Shown one piece after another: positions 52,012-62,597 of a stretch of 64,000 nt of DNA. Each line of letters begins with the position of its first letter. Position 1 is the first letter of the stretch. Location of the stretch: contig CAIVMQ010000063.1 of NCBI GenBank assembly GCA_903907075.1, positions 35,491 to 99,490 on the forward strand, written 5' to 3'. Below the pieces are notes generated by a model. The model was given only the letters and a program-made list of their open reading frames with translations. It was not told where the DNA came from and ran no database searches. This stretch comes from an uncultured Bacteroidia bacterium (GTDB lineage: Bacteria; Bacteroidota; Bacteroidia; Bacteroidales; Prolixibacteraceae). The position numbers and the translations under genes were made by a program.

Positions 52012-54653
52012 TAATCAAAATTTAATTCCATCTGACTGGTATCACCATCTTCTGTTGGGCGATTAATTTCAAAAGGCACCTCCATTACCACTATCGGAGC
52101 TACGTGAGGCTTGGGCTCTTCGTCTGGAAGAAGTGGTTCAAGTTCCATTATTTTAGCCACCTCATAAGTTGAAAGTCGCTTACCTTTTGCTTTATATGAT
52201 TTAACTCCTATAAATTCTGCAAAATCAAGAATCTCGTTTTCACGATTATACTTATCCTTTAAATACTCTATCTCAATTCGAGGATAGGAGGCCCATGTAA
52301 TACTAATTAATTTATTATCAGGATTTTCACCTATGAAATTACTTAATTTACCGCCATTTAATTCGACTGAGAACCGTTTCAAATAATAAAAATTCTGTTC
52401 TGCATCGAAGTAAACAACCGAGGCAATTTTCTCAGGTTGGAATTTTTCAATAGAGAGGATATTTTTCTCAAAATGATTTTCCAAATCGTAGGAGTAAACC
52501 TGATATCCACCCTCTTTATCGACTGCCAGGATCTTTTCATCACCGGTAAATTCACCCAGATATTTACCACGTCCATCTGCATTAAGGCGAAGGACATCTT
52601 CGTCGAACCAGATCTTTCGGCCACCCAAGGTTGAAACTCCCTTCTCTTTTAGTGTAACCTTATGGACTTCATTTTTTGTCACCAGATTACCCATCGAAAG
52701 TCGTCCTTTGATAGCAAGAGCTGCCATATCAATCTCATCGACGAGTTTCTTAAGCTTTGGCTTCGGTTTAAAGGTTATTCGCAAAACTTCAGACTCCCCA
52801 TTGGGGTTAACACTGAAATAATGGATTCTTGAACCGTCATTCCCCATGGTCATATTGTACTCTTTATCACGGGTAACACCAGTCACGCTAAACCGTTTCA
52901 TATAGGTAGAGCCGGCTTTCCCATCGCGATAGACCAGGTTATAAATTGTTCGGTTATCGTTTTTCTCAAAGATAGCGACATGAATAACATTCTTTCCAAT
53001 AAATGCCTTTTCAGTAACCTTGGTAACAAAGTATGAGCCATCGCGACGGAATACAATAACATCATCGATTTCGGAACAATCACATAAATATTCGGCCTTT
53101 TTTAATCCCGTTCCAATAAAACCCTCTTCTTTATCGATATACAATTTTTCGTTAGCCACGATAACCTTCGAAGCCTCAATATTTTCAAAATTTCGAATCT
53201 CCGTTTTACGACCCCGTCCCTTGGAATATTTAGTCTTAAGATGTTCATACCACGCAATAGTATAAGGAATTAAATTTTGGATATTTGCCATTACCTCAGC
53301 GATACTATCCTCGATCCCCTTAATAATTTCGTTTGCCTTATCGGTATTAAACTTGAGAATTCGTCCCATTCTAATCTCCAGAAGCTTAACAATATCCTCA
53401 CGAACAATCTCCCTTCTGAACTTCGGTTTCCAAGGCTCTAATCGCTTATCGATATGATTTATTGCAAGTTCAATACTACTTGAATCTTCGAAAGCCTTAT
53501 CCTTATAGATCCGTTCGTCGATAAAAATCTGCTCGAGTGAAGCAAAATGCCATTGTTCTTCCAATTCACCCATTTGAATCTCCAGTTCAAGTTTGAGCAA
53601 ATCGACCGTCTTATCAACCGACCGTTTAAGAATTTCGGTCACATTAATAAACTTAGGTTTATCATCCTCAACAATACATGCATTCGGGGAGACTGACACT
53701 TCACAATCGGTAAACGCATAGAGCGCGTCAATGGTCTTATCGGAGCTAATTCCGGGCATCAAATGGATCAGAATCTCTACATTGGCCGCCGTATTATCAT
53801 CAATCTTTTTGACCTTTATCTTCCCTTTTTCATTTGCCTTTACAATAGATTCTATCAGCGAAGAGGTTGTTCGTCCAAAAGGGATCTCTGTTATTGCAAG
53901 TGTCTTATTATCAATTTTTTCGATTTTAGCTCTAATTTTCACAGCGCCTCCACGTAGTCCATCATTATAGCGAACGACATCGATAAATCCACCAGTAAGA
54001 AAATCTGGATACAGCTCAAATTCGTCGTGGTTTAGATATGCAATACAAGCATCGATCAATTCAATAAAGTTATGAGGAAGAATTTTGGATGCCAGACCAA
54101 CAGCAATCCCTTCGACACCCTGGGCAAGTAATAGAGGGAATTTAACGGGTAATGTTACCGGCTCGCGGTTTCTGCTATCGTAGGATAGCTGCCATTTAGT
54201 AGTTTTCGGGTTAAAAACAACTTCAAGGGCAAATTTTGAAAGGCGAGCCTCAATATAACGGGGAGCAGCAGCCCCATCACCGGTTAAAATATTACCCCAG
54301 TTTCCTTGAGCGTCAATAAGGAGATCCTTTTGACCCAATTGAACCAGTGCATCTCCAATGGAGGCATCACCGTGGGGATGATACATCATTGTTTGTCCGA
54401 TAATATTAGCAACTTTGGTATAACGGCCATCGTCCATCTGCCTCATCGCATGAAGAATACGACGCTGAACCGGTTTTAGTCCATCATTGACGTACGGAAC
54501 AGCCCGTTCAAGAATCACATAAGAGGCGTAATCAAGGAACCAGCTCTGATACATCGATGACAAATAAACGATATGATGCAGCTCCTTTTTCACCTCTTTT
54601 GCTTCGGGCTCTTCGGGTTGCGGTAATCGTTCGAGATCTTCTTCGTTAGACAT
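52011..54653 (-). CDS. parC: DNA topoisomerase IV subunit A
   Basis: The 880-residue protein is a type IIA topoisomerase breakage-reunion subunit. The N-terminal winged-helix domain has the quinolone-region-like HPHGDASIGDALV segment and the catalytic Tyr133 in AAAPRYIEARLS. A tower and coiled-coil region follow, then a degenerate beta-pinwheel C-terminus (about 520-830) without a GyrA box (QRRGGKG-like). The missing GyrA box and the pairing with the upstream B subunit favour topoisomerase IV over gyrase. It lies 50 bp after parE and overlaps aroK by 1 nt. Confidence 0.9.
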   Translation of the reverse strand: MSNEEDLERLPQPEEPEAKEVKKELHHIVYLSSMYQSWFLDYASYVILERAVPYVNDGLKPVQRRILHAMRQMDDGRYTKVANIIGQTMMYHPHGDASIGDALVQLGQKDLLIDAQGNWGNILTGDGAAAPRYIEARLSKFALEVVFNPKTTKWQLSYDSRNREPVTLPVKFPLLLAQGVEGIAVGLASKILPHNFIELIDACIAYLNHDEFELYPDFLTGGFIDVVRYNDGLRGGAVKIRAKIEKIDNKTLAITEIPFGRTTSSLIESIVKANEKGKIKVKKIDDNTAANVEILIHLMPGISSDKTIDALYAFTDCEVSVSPNACIVEDDKPKFINVTEILKRSVDKTVDLLKLELEIQMGELEEQWHFASLEQIFIDERIYKDKAFEDSSSIELAINHIDKRLEPWKPKFRREIVREDIVKLLEIRMGRILKFNTDKANEIIKGIEDSIAEVMANIQNLIPYTIAWYEHLKTKYSKGRGRKTEIRNFENIEASKVIVANEKLYIDKEEGFIGTGLKKAEYLCDCSEIDDVIVFRRDGSYFVTKVTEKAFIGKNVIHVAIFEKNDNRTIYNLVYRDGKAGSTYMKRFSVTGVTRDKEYNMTMGNDGSRIHYFSVNPNGESEVLRITFKPKPKLKKLVDEIDMAALAIKGRLSMGNLVTKNEVHKVTLKEKGVSTLGGRKIWFDEDVLRLNADGRGKYLGEFTGDEKILAVDKEGGYQVYSYDLENHFEKNILSIEKFQPEKIASVVYFDAEQNFYYLKRFSVELNGGKLSNFIGENPDNKLISITWASYPRIEIEYLKDKYNRENEILDFAEFIGVKSYKAKGKRLSTYEVAKIMELEPLLPDEEPKPHVAPIVVMEVPFEINRPTEDGDTSQMELNFD

Positions 54654-54703
54654 TTTTCACAATTGGAGTGGTTAATATGATATATCGGTTATAACAACGA
54701 CTA

Positions 54704-56536
54704 TTAAAGTTCATCTTTTTCGACGTGCAGATTTTCGATAATAAAATCTTGCCTGTCGGGGGTATTTTTCCCCATATAAAACTCTAGCATCTCAGATACT
54801 GACTCATTTTTATTTAGAATCACCGAATCGAGTCGAATATCTTCGCCTATAAAATTTTTAAATTCATCGGGAGAGATCTCTCCAAGTCCTTTAAAACGTG
54901 TGATTTCAGGATTTGCACCAAGGGTTAATACCGCCTTGTCACGCTCCTGTTCTGAATAACAATAGATCGTTTTTTTCTTATTCCGAACTCTAAAAAGGGG
55001 TGTTTGTAAAATATAAAGATGTCCCTTTTTTATCAGTTCAGGAAAGAACTGCAAGAAGAATGTGATCAGCAGTAAACGGATGTGCATCCCGTCTACATCG
55101 GCATCAGTTGAGATAATTACTTTATTATAACGGAGTTCATCAATACCCTCTTCGATATTTAGTGCTGCCTGAAGAAGATTAAACTCTTCATTTTCATAAA
55201 CAATTTTCTTTGTTAATCCGTAACTGTTAAGTGGCTTGCCGCGCAAGCTAAAGACTGCCTGAGTCGTAACATCGCGTGATTTAGTTATCGATCCACTTGC
55301 TGAATCTCCCTCGGTAATAAAAATAGAGCTATTTTCCTTGAATTCATGGCTGGTATTGTAATGTATTCTGCAATCGCGTAATTTTTTATTATGAAGACTT
55401 ACCTTTTTAGCCCTTTGCTTAGCCAGTTTTTGAATACCAGATATCGCTTTACGCTCACGTTCAGACTCTTGAATCCGTTTTAACAGGATATCAGCAGTTT
55501 GTGAATTTTTATGCAGGAAATTACCCAGCTCTTTTTGCACAAAATTCATAATAAAGTTACGCACCGAAGGACCTTCTGGACCCATATCCTTGGACCCAAG
55601 CTTTGTTTTAGTCTGCGACTCAAAGATTGGCTCTTCAACCTTAATACTTAATGCGGAGACTATTGAGGCACGAATATCGGAAGCATCGAACTCTTTGTGG
55701 TAATAATCGCGAATAGTTTTCACCAATGCCTCACGGAAGGCTGCAAGATGAGTACCTCCCTGAGGGGTAAACTGACCATTTACGAAGGTATAGTAATCTT
55801 CTCCATATTGGTTGCTATGCGTGAGGCCAAACTCAATATCCTCACCCTTAAGATGAATAATCGGATATACAGGATCTTGATCGAGATTTTCTTCGAGAAG
55901 ATCATACAGTCCATTTTTTGAAAGATACTTTTCGCCATTAAAATTAATGACTAATCCGGCATTCAAAAAGGTGTAATTCTTCAGAAGCGGTACTACAAAC
56001 TCTTCGATGTAGTGAAAGTTTTTAAAAATATCGCTGTCTGGAGTAAAATCAACAGATGTACCATTGGGTTCATCAGAAGGGATCTCCTCATATTCAGTAA
56101 CGATTTCCCCTTTAGAGAAATCTATCCGCTTAACTATACCATCGCGAATGGATTTAATCACGAATTTATGTGATAGAGCATTGACCGCTTTAATCCCAAC
56201 GCCGTTGAGACCTACCGATTTCTTGAATACTTTAGAATCATATTTTGCCCCGGTATTCATTCGTGAAGCGACATCCATGAGTTTTCCCAAAGGTATTCCC
56301 CGACCAAAATCACGTACGGAGACAAACTCATCAGATACAGTAACATCAATTTTACGGCCATTGCCCATCATAAACTCATCGATAGAGTTATCGAGCACCT
56401 CTTTGAGCAAGACGTAAATACCATCATCTGCGGCTGAACCGTCACCCAATTTGCCAATATACATCCCTGGCCGCTTGCGAATATGCTCTTTCCAATCAAG
56501 CGTGCGAATTGATTCTTCAGAATAACCTTGGACCAT
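54704..56536 (-). CDS. parE: DNA topoisomerase IV subunit B
   Basis: The 610-residue ATPase subunit has the GHKL motifs RKRPGMYIG and [12 protein letters not shown] near the N-terminus, DFGRGIPLG near 77-85 and the transducer domain. The TOPRIM domain has EGDSASGS, and the acidic [10 protein letters not shown] metal site follows. It ends after the GLGE-containing tail typical of ParE. I start at the ATG at 56536 (MVQGYSEES); a longer frame would add 15 hydrophobic residues before the conserved start. It is first in the parE-parC-aroK unit. Confidence 0.93.
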   Translation of the reverse strand: MVQGYSEESIRTLDWKEHIRKRPGMYIGKLGDGSAADDGIYVLLKEVLDNSIDEFMMGNGRKIDVTVSDEFVSVRDFGRGIPLGKLMDVASRMNTGAKYDSKVFKKSVGLNGVGIKAVNALSHKFVIKSIRDGIVKRIDFSKGEIVTEYEEIPSDEPNGTSVDFTPDSDIFKNFHYIEEFVVPLLKNYTFLNAGLVINFNGEKYLSKNGLYDLLEENLDQDPVYPIIHLKGEDIEFGLTHSNQYGEDYYTFVNGQFTPQGGTHLAAFREALVKTIRDYYHKEFDASDIRASIVSALSIKVEEPIFESQTKTKLGSKDMGPEGPSVRNFIMNFVQKELGNFLHKNSQTADILLKRIQESERERKAISGIQKLAKQRAKKVSLHNKKLRDCRIHYNTSHEFKENSSIFITEGDSASGSITKSRDVTTQAVFSLRGKPLNSYGLTKKIVYENEEFNLLQAALNIEEGIDELRYNKVIISTDADVDGMHIRLLLITFFLQFFPELIKKGHLYILQTPLFRVRNKKKTIYCYSEQERDKAVLTLGANPEITRFKGLGEISPDEFKNFIGEDIRLDSVILNKNESVSEMLEFYMGKNTPDRQDFIIENLHVEKDEL

Positions 56537-56813
56537 TTTTAAACGATTTTGCACAAATATAATTAAAAACAAAAATGGCACAATCGAATTATCGGTTCAA
56601 TAATGAACACAATTTAGTTGATAAATATTTTAAGAACCCAATTTAAAGGGGCCATGAGATCAATAACCCCATTTAATAAGCTTTATAAACCTAAAAATAG
56701 ATCCTAATGATTAAATTCTTTTCATTAAAAAACAGTTCGGAAATATCAATTGTGACATTAAAAAGAATAATTTTGAGATTCCGTTTTTTATGCGGAATTG
56801 AATCGTCTAGAAG

Positions 56814-58952
56814 ATGAATAAGGTACTTGAAAATCTGATCCATATATTTAAAACTCCATTCCAGAGCTCTGTTTTGGTGTTTGCCGTAATATTATTTATT
56901 ATCCTTCTTGCCCCACTGGTTTTCAGGAGAATAAAGGTTCCAGGAATTATCGGATTAATTCTTGCCGGGGTTATTATTGGTCCTCACGGACTAAATCTGA
57001 TCGCTAAAAATTCTGCGATCGATCTTTTTTCTACAATTGGACTATTGTATATCATGTTCCTAGCTGGACTTGAACTCGATCTAAAAGGATTCTCTAACTA
57101 CAAGCATAAGAGTCTAATTTTTGGCTTCTTCACATTTATAATCCCATTTATTATAGGATATCCGGTATGTCGTTATGTGCTAGAGTTTAGCTTTGAGACA
57201 AGTTTTTTGGTTTCCAGTATGTTTGCAACACATACCCTGGTTACCTATCCTATTGTGAGTCGCCTGGGGATCTCCAGAAATGAGGTAGTTGGAATTACTG
57301 TTGGTGGAACAATGCTAACAGACACTGCCGTATTGATAATCTTGGCTGTAATCAGCGGCTCTGTCAAGGATGAACTTACGATGCATTTCTGGATTAAATT
57401 TACAATATCGGTAATATTATTTCTTCTAATTGTACTGTTTATAATTCCGAAGGTTGCTACGTGGTTTTTTAGAAATTTTGAGGGGGAAAAAAACTCCCAC
57501 TTTATCTTCGTCCTTGCCATGGTTTTTCTGGCCGCATTTTTATCTGAGCTGGCAGGCCTTGAACCTATCATTGGAGCCTTCGCAGCGGGTATTGCATTAA
57601 ACAGACTTATTCCGCAAACTTCATCATTAATGAATAGGTTAGAATTTGTTGGCAATTCCCTTTTTATCCCGTTCTTTCTCATTAGTGTTGGGATGTTAAT
57701 TAATCTTTTGGTTTTACTTGAAGGACCACATGCTCTCATAATAGCCGTTACACTAACCATTGTAGCCTTATTGGGAAAATATATCGCAGCTTGGATTACA
57801 GCAGCCCTCTTTAACTACAACAGCGCCTCAAAAAACCTAATTTTTGGACTAAGCAGTTCACATGCCGCCGCAACGATCGCAGTAATAATGGTTGGGTATC
57901 GCATTGGTATTGTTGATGAAAATATTCTTAATGGGACTATTGTTTTGATCTTAGTCACTTGCCTTGTAGCCTCTTTTGTGACCGAGCATTCGGCGAAAAA
58001 AATTGTGATCATGGAGAAGTTTGCTGCCCCAGCCCTACCAAATTTACGGGATCAAAAAATATTGGTCCCAATTTACAACCCCAAAAATATGGAGCGGTTA
58101 ATTGATTTAGCCATTGGGATTAAGAATCCCCTAAATCGCTTTCCAATCGTTAGCTTATCAGTAGTTGAAGATGATCAGCAATCGCGACAAAAATTAATTG
58201 AGGCAAAAAAAACTCTTGAAAAATCGATCATTCATGCTGCCGCTGTAGATCAGGACGTGGAGATTATTACTACGATAAGCCAAAATGTCCCAAGTGGAAT
58301 CAAGCGTGTGGCTACGGAGATATTTGCCACCGAAATTATTATCGGCTTTGCCCTGAAGAGTCAGTTTACCGATATTCTGTTCGGAAATATCATTAAATAT
58401 ATTGTTGAAAATACCAATCAGGCCGTCTGGGTGTGCAGCATATCACCGAACCTAAATCAACGTAAAAAAATTGTCGTAATATGTCCCCGCTTTAGTGACC
58501 GTGAATATGGATTTACATTTTGGCTAGATCGCATCTTTAGGTTAGCAAATACCTTAAAGATATCAATTGATTTCCTTGCTACACCTCAAACATTCAGTCA
58601 TATAAAAGAGTATATACAAACTACTAAAATTGGTGTCCCATCGAATCACATCGAATTTACTGACTGGTCAGACTTTATGGCCATTTCCCCATTTATATCT
58701 AGTGAAGATTTGGTTATTATCATCCTTCCACGCATTGGAGGCATATCCTATAAAATTAACCAGGAAGGTGTTCCACGATTGATGGCTAAGAACTTTGAGA
58801 ACTATAACTTTATCCTAATTTATCCGAATGAAGCAGAGCATTATCCTGAAATGATGTTTACTGACGATTTCGACAAGAATTTTATTGATGAAGGGTTAAA
58901 TCAGCTTTCAAAAAAGGCAAAATCACTCAAGGATATCTTGCTTAGAAAATAA
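56814..58952 (+). CDS. CPA2-family cation:proton antiporter with cytosolic USP-like domain
   Basis: The 712-residue protein has an N-terminal membrane domain of about 12 helices (to about 395) with the Kef/NapA-type signatures VPGIIGLILAGVIIGPHGL and LYIMFLAGLELDL. The transport-site region is TDTAVLIILA. The cytosolic C-terminal 300 residues resemble universal-stress-type alpha/beta domains (QKILVPIYNPKNMERLIDLA) rather than TrkA-N, since no GxGxxG is seen. It should exchange Na+ or K+ for H+. It is monocistronic. Confidence 0.9.
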   Translation: MNKVLENLIHIFKTPFQSSVLVFAVILFIILLAPLVFRRIKVPGIIGLILAGVIIGPHGLNLIAKNSAIDLFSTIGLLYIMFLAGLELDLKGFSNYKHKSLIFGFFTFIIPFIIGYPVCRYVLEFSFETSFLVSSMFATHTLVTYPIVSRLGISRNEVVGITVGGTMLTDTAVLIILAVISGSVKDELTMHFWIKFTISVILFLLIVLFIIPKVATWFFRNFEGEKNSHFIFVLAMVFLAAFLSELAGLEPIIGAFAAGIALNRLIPQTSSLMNRLEFVGNSLFIPFFLISVGMLINLLVLLEGPHALIIAVTLTIVALLGKYIAAWITAALFNYNSASKNLIFGLSSSHAAATIAVIMVGYRIGIVDENILNGTIVLILVTCLVASFVTEHSAKKIVIMEKFAAPALPNLRDQKILVPIYNPKNMERLIDLAIGIKNPLNRFPIVSLSVVEDDQQSRQKLIEAKKTLEKSIIHAAAVDQDVEIITTISQNVPSGIKRVATEIFATEIIIGFALKSQFTDILFGNIIKYIVENTNQAVWVCSISPNLNQRKKIVVICPRFSDREYGFTFWLDRIFRLANTLKISIDFLATPQTFSHIKEYIQTTKIGVPSNHIEFTDWSDFMAISPFISSEDLVIIILPRIGGISYKINQEGVPRLMAKNFENYNFILIYPNEAEHYPEMMFTDDFDKNFIDEGLNQLSKKAKSLKDILLRK

Positions 58953-59030
58953 CCGTTTAATAGCATCAAAAGATATCTCAATAAGATCAGACCTACGTTA
59001 AAGGGCAAATAACCAAACTTTAAAAAACCT

Positions 59031-59927
59031 ATGTGGGCATTATTTGCGGTACTTTCCTCTATTTTCCTGGGCACTTATGATATCTTTAAGAAGCTTTCCC
59101 TAAATAGCAATGCTGTTCTTCCTGTACTCTTGCTATCAACATTAACTTATGCGATAATCTTTCTCCCATTTATCTTGATTTCGATTTACAACCCGGAATT
59201 ATTGAATAAAACACTATTTTTTGTACCCATTGTCCCCTTAGAAAATCATTATTTTTTTCTACTGAAGGCTATCATAGTTACCAGTTCATGGATTTTTGCA
59301 TTCTTTGCAATCAAGCACCTCCCCTTAACCATTGTATCACCCATTAGAGCGACCGGTCCAATATGGGTAATCTTAGGTGCGATAGTAATATTCTCGGAGC
59401 ATCTCTCCCTAGTTCAATGGATAGGAACTGCTGTAACACTCATCTTTTTTTATTTTTTCTCCCTTGCGGGGAAATCAGAAGGGTACCATTTCCGAACCAA
59501 TAAATGGGTACTATTTCTTATTGCTGGAACGCTGCTTGGATCGGCAAGTGGACTTTATGATAAATTTTTGGTCCAAAACTTTGATCGAATGGCCATGCAG
59601 GCTTGGACCTCTGTTTATCAGGTCGGGATCCTGCTACCTATAATTCTATTTGTTTGGTACCCCAAAAGATACGGAAACACCCCTTTTCAATGGAGGTGGG
59701 CAATACCACTAATTGGCATATTTCTGGTAATAGCCGATTTTCTCTACTTCTATGCTATTGGCTATGAAGGTTCACTTATTTCGGTAATATCCGCTCTTAG
59801 GAGAGGCGGTGTAATTATCTCCTTTACGTTGGGAGCAATTGTATTTCAGGAAAAAAATGTAGTTAAAAAAGGTTGGCTGTTACTTGGAATCTTAACTGGC
59901 GTGCTGATCTTACTATTAGGAAGTTAA
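59031..59927 (+). CDS. EamA/DMT-family transporter
   Basis: The 298-residue protein has about ten hydrophobic helices arranged as two five-helix repeats. The first repeat contains LPLTIVSPIRATGPIWVILGAIVIFSEHLSLVQW and the second has the matching YEGSLISVISALRRGGVIISFTLGAIVFQEKN. Both are typical of drug/metabolite transporters. The substrate cannot be predicted. It follows the antiporter by 78 bp in the same direction and converges with mprF. Confidence 0.9.
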   Translation: MWALFAVLSSIFLGTYDIFKKLSLNSNAVLPVLLLSTLTYAIIFLPFILISIYNPELLNKTLFFVPIVPLENHYFFLLKAIIVTSSWIFAFFAIKHLPLTIVSPIRATGPIWVILGAIVIFSEHLSLVQWIGTAVTLIFFYFFSLAGKSEGYHFRTNKWVLFLIAGTLLGSASGLYDKFLVQNFDRMAMQAWTSVYQVGILLPIILFVWYPKRYGNTPFQWRWAIPLIGIFLVIADFLYFYAIGYEGSLISVISALRRGGVIISFTLGAIVFQEKNVVKKGWLLLGILTGVLILLLGS

Positions 59928-59953
59928 TAGTTTATCCCACTAAATAAAACCGA

Positions 59954-62587
59954 TCAAGGCTTAATAACCTTCATTAATGCTCCAGGAATCTGAATAAGAT
60001 CAAAATCGTGATCATAAATTAGATATTTATTTACCCATACGGTTACAAACTTCTCTTTGTATTCACGCAAACCTTTATAGTGAGAAAAGCCTCTGATCTT
60101 CTCGTAGGCAAACTTCATCGACTTCTCCTTAAAATTATGGGTGTCATTAAGACCTGACATGGGGGCAAAACCCAAATTAGCGCTAGTATAACCCTCTGAT
60201 CTAAGATAATTAAAAAATTCAATTGTAATAAAATCCATAACTCCATTGGGAGCGTCAGTTGTTTTGCGAATTAAATCACAGGTCCCTTCACCCGGCGCAG
60301 AATCAGGAATAATATTTAGGAAAGCAACAATCTTCTCTTCCGAATTCTCAACCGTAATAATTGTTTGATGTTTGATCTCTTCCCAAACAAACATCCCCTG
60401 AGAGAATATAATTTCGCTACGACCAGTCTCTTCAAGCCACTCATCAGATACCGATTTAATTTTCTGAAGCAATCCATCCTTAATTGGCGGATGATGAACT
60501 AACGAAGTGTAGCCTCTCTCTTTAACCTTAGACAATGCGTTTCGAATAGATTTCCGTGCCCCCCCTTCAAGAGTAAAAACAGATAAATCAACTATCCCTT
60601 CCTGCCCAAGAAACATAGATTTCTTTTTCAAATGATTATATAAATTCAGGTCACTCTCAGAGACACGGTAATAGAAACTTTTCAATCCATTATTAAAGCA
60701 GAATCGGTCAAATAACTTAATGCACTGTTTCATCTGATTCTCATCCTGAGCAACCGGAGTTCCAAGTACCACAGCAAAATTCCCTGCGGGCCTAAAGGCA
60801 ATAAATGCATTTAACTCCTCAGGGTTAAAAATCATTTTGTCATGATAGGTTTTAAAATAATCAAGGGATGAATTTCCATATTGACGCACGAGCTCACGAG
60901 GATGTTCCAATTCAGCAGAAGAGGGGTATATCTTAAGGAAATAAGGCCGTATTAAGGTATATATTAGGAATCCCAACGTTAAAAAGCCGCTAATATTAAT
61001 AGAAAGTATGAATTTATTCGCAAAATTATCAGCAGGGATCAAATCACTACTCCCAACTAAAAAATAATTTTGCAATGCATACTTTATCGATTGGGAAAGG
61101 CTAAAATCAATATTAAAATGATTTTTATCCAGGTAATAAAATCCGATGACACTGTATAACAAAACAGCTAGCATACTTAAGATAGCTGTTTGGATTCCGA
61201 CAGTTCGCAGTCGGGGATTATTTTTTACATAATAATCTTTCTTTGTTAACACTAATACGGTAAGTACAAAAAATGCAGCAATAGCCTCTTCATAATCAAC
61301 TGCTTTAGTCAGATTTCCAATCATCGAGACAAAGGTGAGAAAAAAGGCAAACCACCAGGCAATTTTCAATCCTTTGAGCATAAATGAGGCAGTCACCAAT
61401 AAGAAGAGACCTAAAACAAGTACGAAATAATTTGAGACAAGTATTGCATCCATAGGCAGAAAATCAGTAAGCCAATGAACACGCTCTGAAATAGCAGGAG
61501 TTAGCACAGATATAATATTAATTATCCCCAATGACAAGAGTAAAAAAGCTGGGATAATGCGCATTAATAGCTTATTGATCTTTACTAAGAATCCAAAAAT
61601 TCCCGCCAATAAAGGGAGCCAGAATTCAAAGAACCTATACAAAAGTGTAATGGTAACAGCTACAATATCTGAATAACCAAATCTTACGAGAACTAAAGTC
61701 ATCGAAACTTCAATTGTGCCGAGGCCCCTTAAAAATGGAGACACAATAAGAAACAGTACCGATATCACATAGCCCAAGAATGCAGCGAATAAAGAAGGAT
61801 TACATTGCAGGGCTAACATTGCAATGTAAAGGTGAGCAATCCCAACAAACTCAATAAGTATGGAGTAAAAAACAGTAATAAAAAACTGCTTTTTATTTAT
61901 CCTATTATTTCGGATATCGAGAGATAAAACTTCGAAGAATGAAAATGACTTAACAAGCCATCTATAAAACAGCCCTTTTTTTATTATGGAACGGTAGGTT
62001 AAAAATAAGATTACAATTAGTCCCAAGATAGAAAATAACGCAATCCATTCCCCGGATTTTAAACCTCCAACAAGCACCGAATAGATAAAAACCGGAACAG
62101 CTACAATAAAAACTGAAAGAATTCCAACAAAACCGTAAACAGACGAGGCGAAATGAATTTGGGATTTGGATATCCCTTTTTTCTCAATCTCACCCGTGAA
62201 AAAAGCAAGTGAGGAGATACCCCCGGCGGGTAAGAAAATACTAATTAGATTTCGTTTTAAAAATAAAACTACTGCATTTAGCAGCGATATGGGATGTCGA
62301 ATAGCCCTGAAGGAGGCAACATACATCAATGCCTGAAGCAGAATATAGACCAGTGTTAAAGTGATTCCAACAAAAACAAATCTCCAATCAGCAGTAAAAA
62401 GGATTTGTTTTACTTCAATTAATTCAGTATTCTCATGATTTAAAAACCATATTCCAATCCCAATGGAAAAGATCGTAAATATTGCCTGAGCAAGAATTTT
62501 ACCGTTCTCTAAAATAAAAGAGAAGCTTTTATTTTTAGCAAATTGACCTAGTAAATAAAATAATCGTTTTACTTTTTTCAACAGCAT
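59954..62587 (-). CDS. mprF: Lysylphosphatidylglycerol synthase/flippase MprF
   Basis: The 877-residue protein combines an N-terminal flippase domain of about eight helices (about 25-345), further helices to about 560, and a cytosolic aminoacyl-transferase domain (about 580-865, DUF2156/GNAT-like). The latter has conserved blocks AFRPAGNFAVVLGTPV, SIRNALSKVKERG and LGFAPMSGL. The enzyme transfers Lys (or Ala) from tRNA to phosphatidylglycerol and moves the product outward, reducing surface charge and protecting from cationic peptides. The length and both domains are as in the Staphylococcus enzyme. It starts 10 bp after galM. Confidence 0.93.
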   Translation of the reverse strand: MLLKKVKRLFYLLGQFAKNKSFSFILENGKILAQAIFTIFSIGIGIWFLNHENTELIEVKQILFTADWRFVFVGITLTLVYILLQALMYVASFRAIRHPISLLNAVVLFLKRNLISIFLPAGGISSLAFFTGEIEKKGISKSQIHFASSVYGFVGILSVFIVAVPVFIYSVLVGGLKSGEWIALFSILGLIVILFLTYRSIIKKGLFYRWLVKSFSFFEVLSLDIRNNRINKKQFFITVFYSILIEFVGIAHLYIAMLALQCNPSLFAAFLGYVISVLFLIVSPFLRGLGTIEVSMTLVLVRFGYSDIVAVTITLLYRFFEFWLPLLAGIFGFLVKINKLLMRIIPAFLLLSLGIINIISVLTPAISERVHWLTDFLPMDAILVSNYFVLVLGLFLLVTASFMLKGLKIAWWFAFFLTFVSMIGNLTKAVDYEEAIAAFFVLTVLVLTKKDYYVKNNPRLRTVGIQTAILSMLAVLLYSVIGFYYLDKNHFNIDFSLSQSIKYALQNYFLVGSSDLIPADNFANKFILSINISGFLTLGFLIYTLIRPYFLKIYPSSAELEHPRELVRQYGNSSLDYFKTYHDKMIFNPEELNAFIAFRPAGNFAVVLGTPVAQDENQMKQCIKLFDRFCFNNGLKSFYYRVSESDLNLYNHLKKKSMFLGQEGIVDLSVFTLEGGARKSIRNALSKVKERGYTSLVHHPPIKDGLLQKIKSVSDEWLEETGRSEIIFSQGMFVWEEIKHQTIITVENSEEKIVAFLNIIPDSAPGEGTCDLIRKTTDAPNGVMDFITIEFFNYLRSEGYTSANLGFAPMSGLNDTHNFKEKSMKFAYEKIRGFSHYKGLREYKEKFVTVWVNKYLIYDHDFDLIQIPGALMKVIKP

Positions 62588-62597
62588 ACAATAGATT

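Noticed and set aside
54704..56536. Interpretation of the parE/parC pair as gyrase
   Set aside because: The A subunit lacks a recognisable GyrA box and has a degenerate pinwheel; adjacency of B and A genes also suits topoisomerase IV here. A check against a separate gyrA/gyrB in the genome would settle it.
57245..57760. A 171-codon frame antisense to the CPA2 antiporter
   Set aside because: Same situation: low-complexity product opposite conserved transporter helices, no start context or homology visible.
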